From: Flavobacteriales bacterium
Lineage (GTDB): Bacteria; Bacteroidota; Bacteroidia; Flavobacteriales_D; Crocinitomicaceae
DNA length: 7,234 nucleotides
Direction: 5' to 3'
Assembly (NCBI GenBank): GCA_947458985.1
Contig: CANHBA010000108.1
Span: 1-7,234, forward strand
Shown piece after piece: positions 6,337 through 7,234 of this stretch. Position numbers and translations under genes: made by a program. Numbering within the stretch: position 1 is the stretch's first letter; each line of letters begins with the position of its first letter. Below the pieces are notes generated by a model. It made no database searches. It was not told the DNA's origin and saw only the letters and a list, made by a program, of their open reading frames with translations.

Positions 6337-7234
6337 TAAGGAGTTGTTTGGAGGTGAATGTAACCAAATTTTTCTTGCGGGCCAAGTATTCCGAAGGTGA
6401 AGATGCCTTGATTATTGTAATCAAACGCAAAAGCTTTCGGAACTAATAAGATATTTTCCGTACTGCGTTCATGTCCAATTTGACGTGTCAGGTTGCCCGT
6501 TTGGAGGTCGATCTGAACCCAAGCCCCAACGTTGCGTTGTTTGGATAAACTAAATTGGGCTACATCTTGTTTGACGCTATTGAATACGCCTGCTGGGTCG
6601 TAGTTGGATCTGGAATCGTTGAAAATGAAATTGAGGCTGCGGCCATCGGTAAAGCTTGCATAAGAACTGTAGGGGCCGTAATCGTTGATGCTGACTTGTA
6701 TTTTTGGGATGCGGTGTTCCCAGCGGAGTTGGCCGTTGGTGTCGATGCAAAAAGCGACAATATCGTTGTAATAGTAGTAGTTGGTGGTCAGGCGTTGCCC
6801 CGTTTGGTTGTTGTAATTGGTGCTCGTATAGACGTCATATTTTTCGATGGAGCCCACATAACTGCCGTCAGGAAGGGTGAAGATATCGCGGACTTCATAG
6901 CGAGAAAGTTGTGGGTCTTCGCTGCGTCGGTCCATTCTGCGTTGCATGCGAATTTGTTCAGCTGCGCGCTGCTCACTGAGCACTAGTTCGTTGCTAAATG
7001 GTAAAAAACCAACTGCCATGGCGGTGTCGGTTTGTAAATTGAGCTGCACACTGAAAAATCCATCTTGCATGCCGTTCCATTCGCTGTTGCTGTAAATGCC
7101 AAATAGGGTAAGGCGCTCCGGATGCTGCGCATTCATGATGAAATTCGAGATACGCTTGCCTTCTAGGTCAAAAGTATAATCTTTGATACCGTCGGCATTG
7201 AGTTGGTATACGTGTAAATTTTTAAAAGCCTTGC
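6336..7234 (-). CDS. Uncharacterised, probably exported Bacteroidota protein (5' end outside window)
   Basis: The frame stays open from its TAA (complement of 6336-6338) to the right edge, so the gene is partial. An internal ATG at 7134-7136 is not the likely start: the 32 visible codons before it read as continuous protein, including NADGIKDYTFDLEGKRISNF. In the visible 298 residues, short beta-strand-like segments alternate with turns rich in Asp, Gly and Asn, such as LPDGSYVGSIEKYDV and DTNGQLRWEHRIPK. A tyrosine-rich patch (NYYYYND) lies near visible residue 152. I see no catalytic motif. The pattern resembles a group of hypothetical Bacteroidota proteins that may form a beta-propeller or similar beta-rich fold; this is recall and inference. 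No signal peptide can be judged because the N-terminus is missing. It precedes the peptidase gene with a one-base stop/start overlap, so the two are probably co-expressed. Confidence 0.85.
   Translation of the reverse strand, partial: KAFKNLHVYQLNADGIKDYTFDLEGKRISNFIMNAQHPERLTLFGIYSNSEWNGMQDGFFSVQLNLQTDTAMAVGFLPFSNELVLSEQRAAEQIRMQRRMDRRSEDPQLSRYEVRDIFTLPDGSYVGSIEKYDVYTSTNYNNQTGQRLTTNYYYYNDIVAFCIDTNGQLRWEHRIPKIQVSINDYGPYSSYASFTDGRSLNFIFNDSRSNYDPAGVFNSVKQDVAQFSLSKQRNVGAWVQIDLQTGNLTRQIGHERSTENILLVPKAFAFDYNNQGIFTFGILGPQEKFGYIHLQTTP

Noticed and set aside
6555..6986. A 143-codon open frame on the + strand, hydrophobic and protein-like in places.
   Set aside because: It lies wholly opposite the uncharacterised - strand gene, whose frame is longer, reaches the window edge and has a sensible protein pattern. 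The Val/Ile/Ala-rich character is the complement of that gene's Asn/Tyr/Asp codons.
1..7234. The possibility of a defence island, toxin-antitoxin pair, transposon or CRISPR locus.
   Set aside because: RecQ-like helicases occur in some defence systems, but this one has the standard housekeeping domain order. The neighbours are Fe-S, DUF4301 and peptidase genes, and I see no repeats-plus-spacers, transposase, terminal inverted repeats or toxin-like small genes.

Overview
The window looks like chromosomal DNA from a member of the Bacteroidota. Three things suggest this: an uncharacterised DUF4301-type protein, A-rich regions with no Shine-Dalgarno sequence in front of most start codons, and a tyrosine-rich secreted-type protein of a kind I associate with this phylum. 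A TAnnTTTG-type promoter box ahead of one gene agrees with it. I cannot name genus or species. No mobile element, CRISPR array, tRNA, rRNA or phage gene is visible. The coding density is high and no gap between genes exceeds 86 bases.

Layout. The left 4.4 kb is read on the + strand. It holds a DUF4301-family protein with sugar-nucleotidyltransferase-like motifs (36-1445), an Nfu-type iron-sulfur cluster carrier (1479-2102) and a full-length RecQ helicase (2189-4378). The right 2.8 kb is read on the - strand. It starts off the right edge with an uncharacterised protein of which 298 residues are visible (6336-7234). That gene is followed, through a TAATG stop/start overlap, by a lipoprotein M1 metallopeptidase of the leukotriene-A4-hydrolase type (4390-6336). 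The recQ and peptidase genes converge with only 11 bases between their stop codons.

How the genes relate. The DUF4301 and Nfu genes are 33 bases apart and could be co-transcribed, although a promoter-like box and a perfect hairpin lie between them. RecQ (DNA repair and recombination) follows after 86 bases that contain several perfect inverted repeats. I see no pathway shared by the three + strand genes. The two - strand genes are very likely one transcript with coupled translation, which hints at a shared envelope or extracellular role.

I found no new multi-gene system. The points most worth following are the possible nucleotidyltransferase activity of the DUF4301 protein, the active-site differences and basic insert in the LTA4H-like lipoprotein, its coupling to an uncharacterised protein, and the mutually exclusive hairpins in front of recQ.
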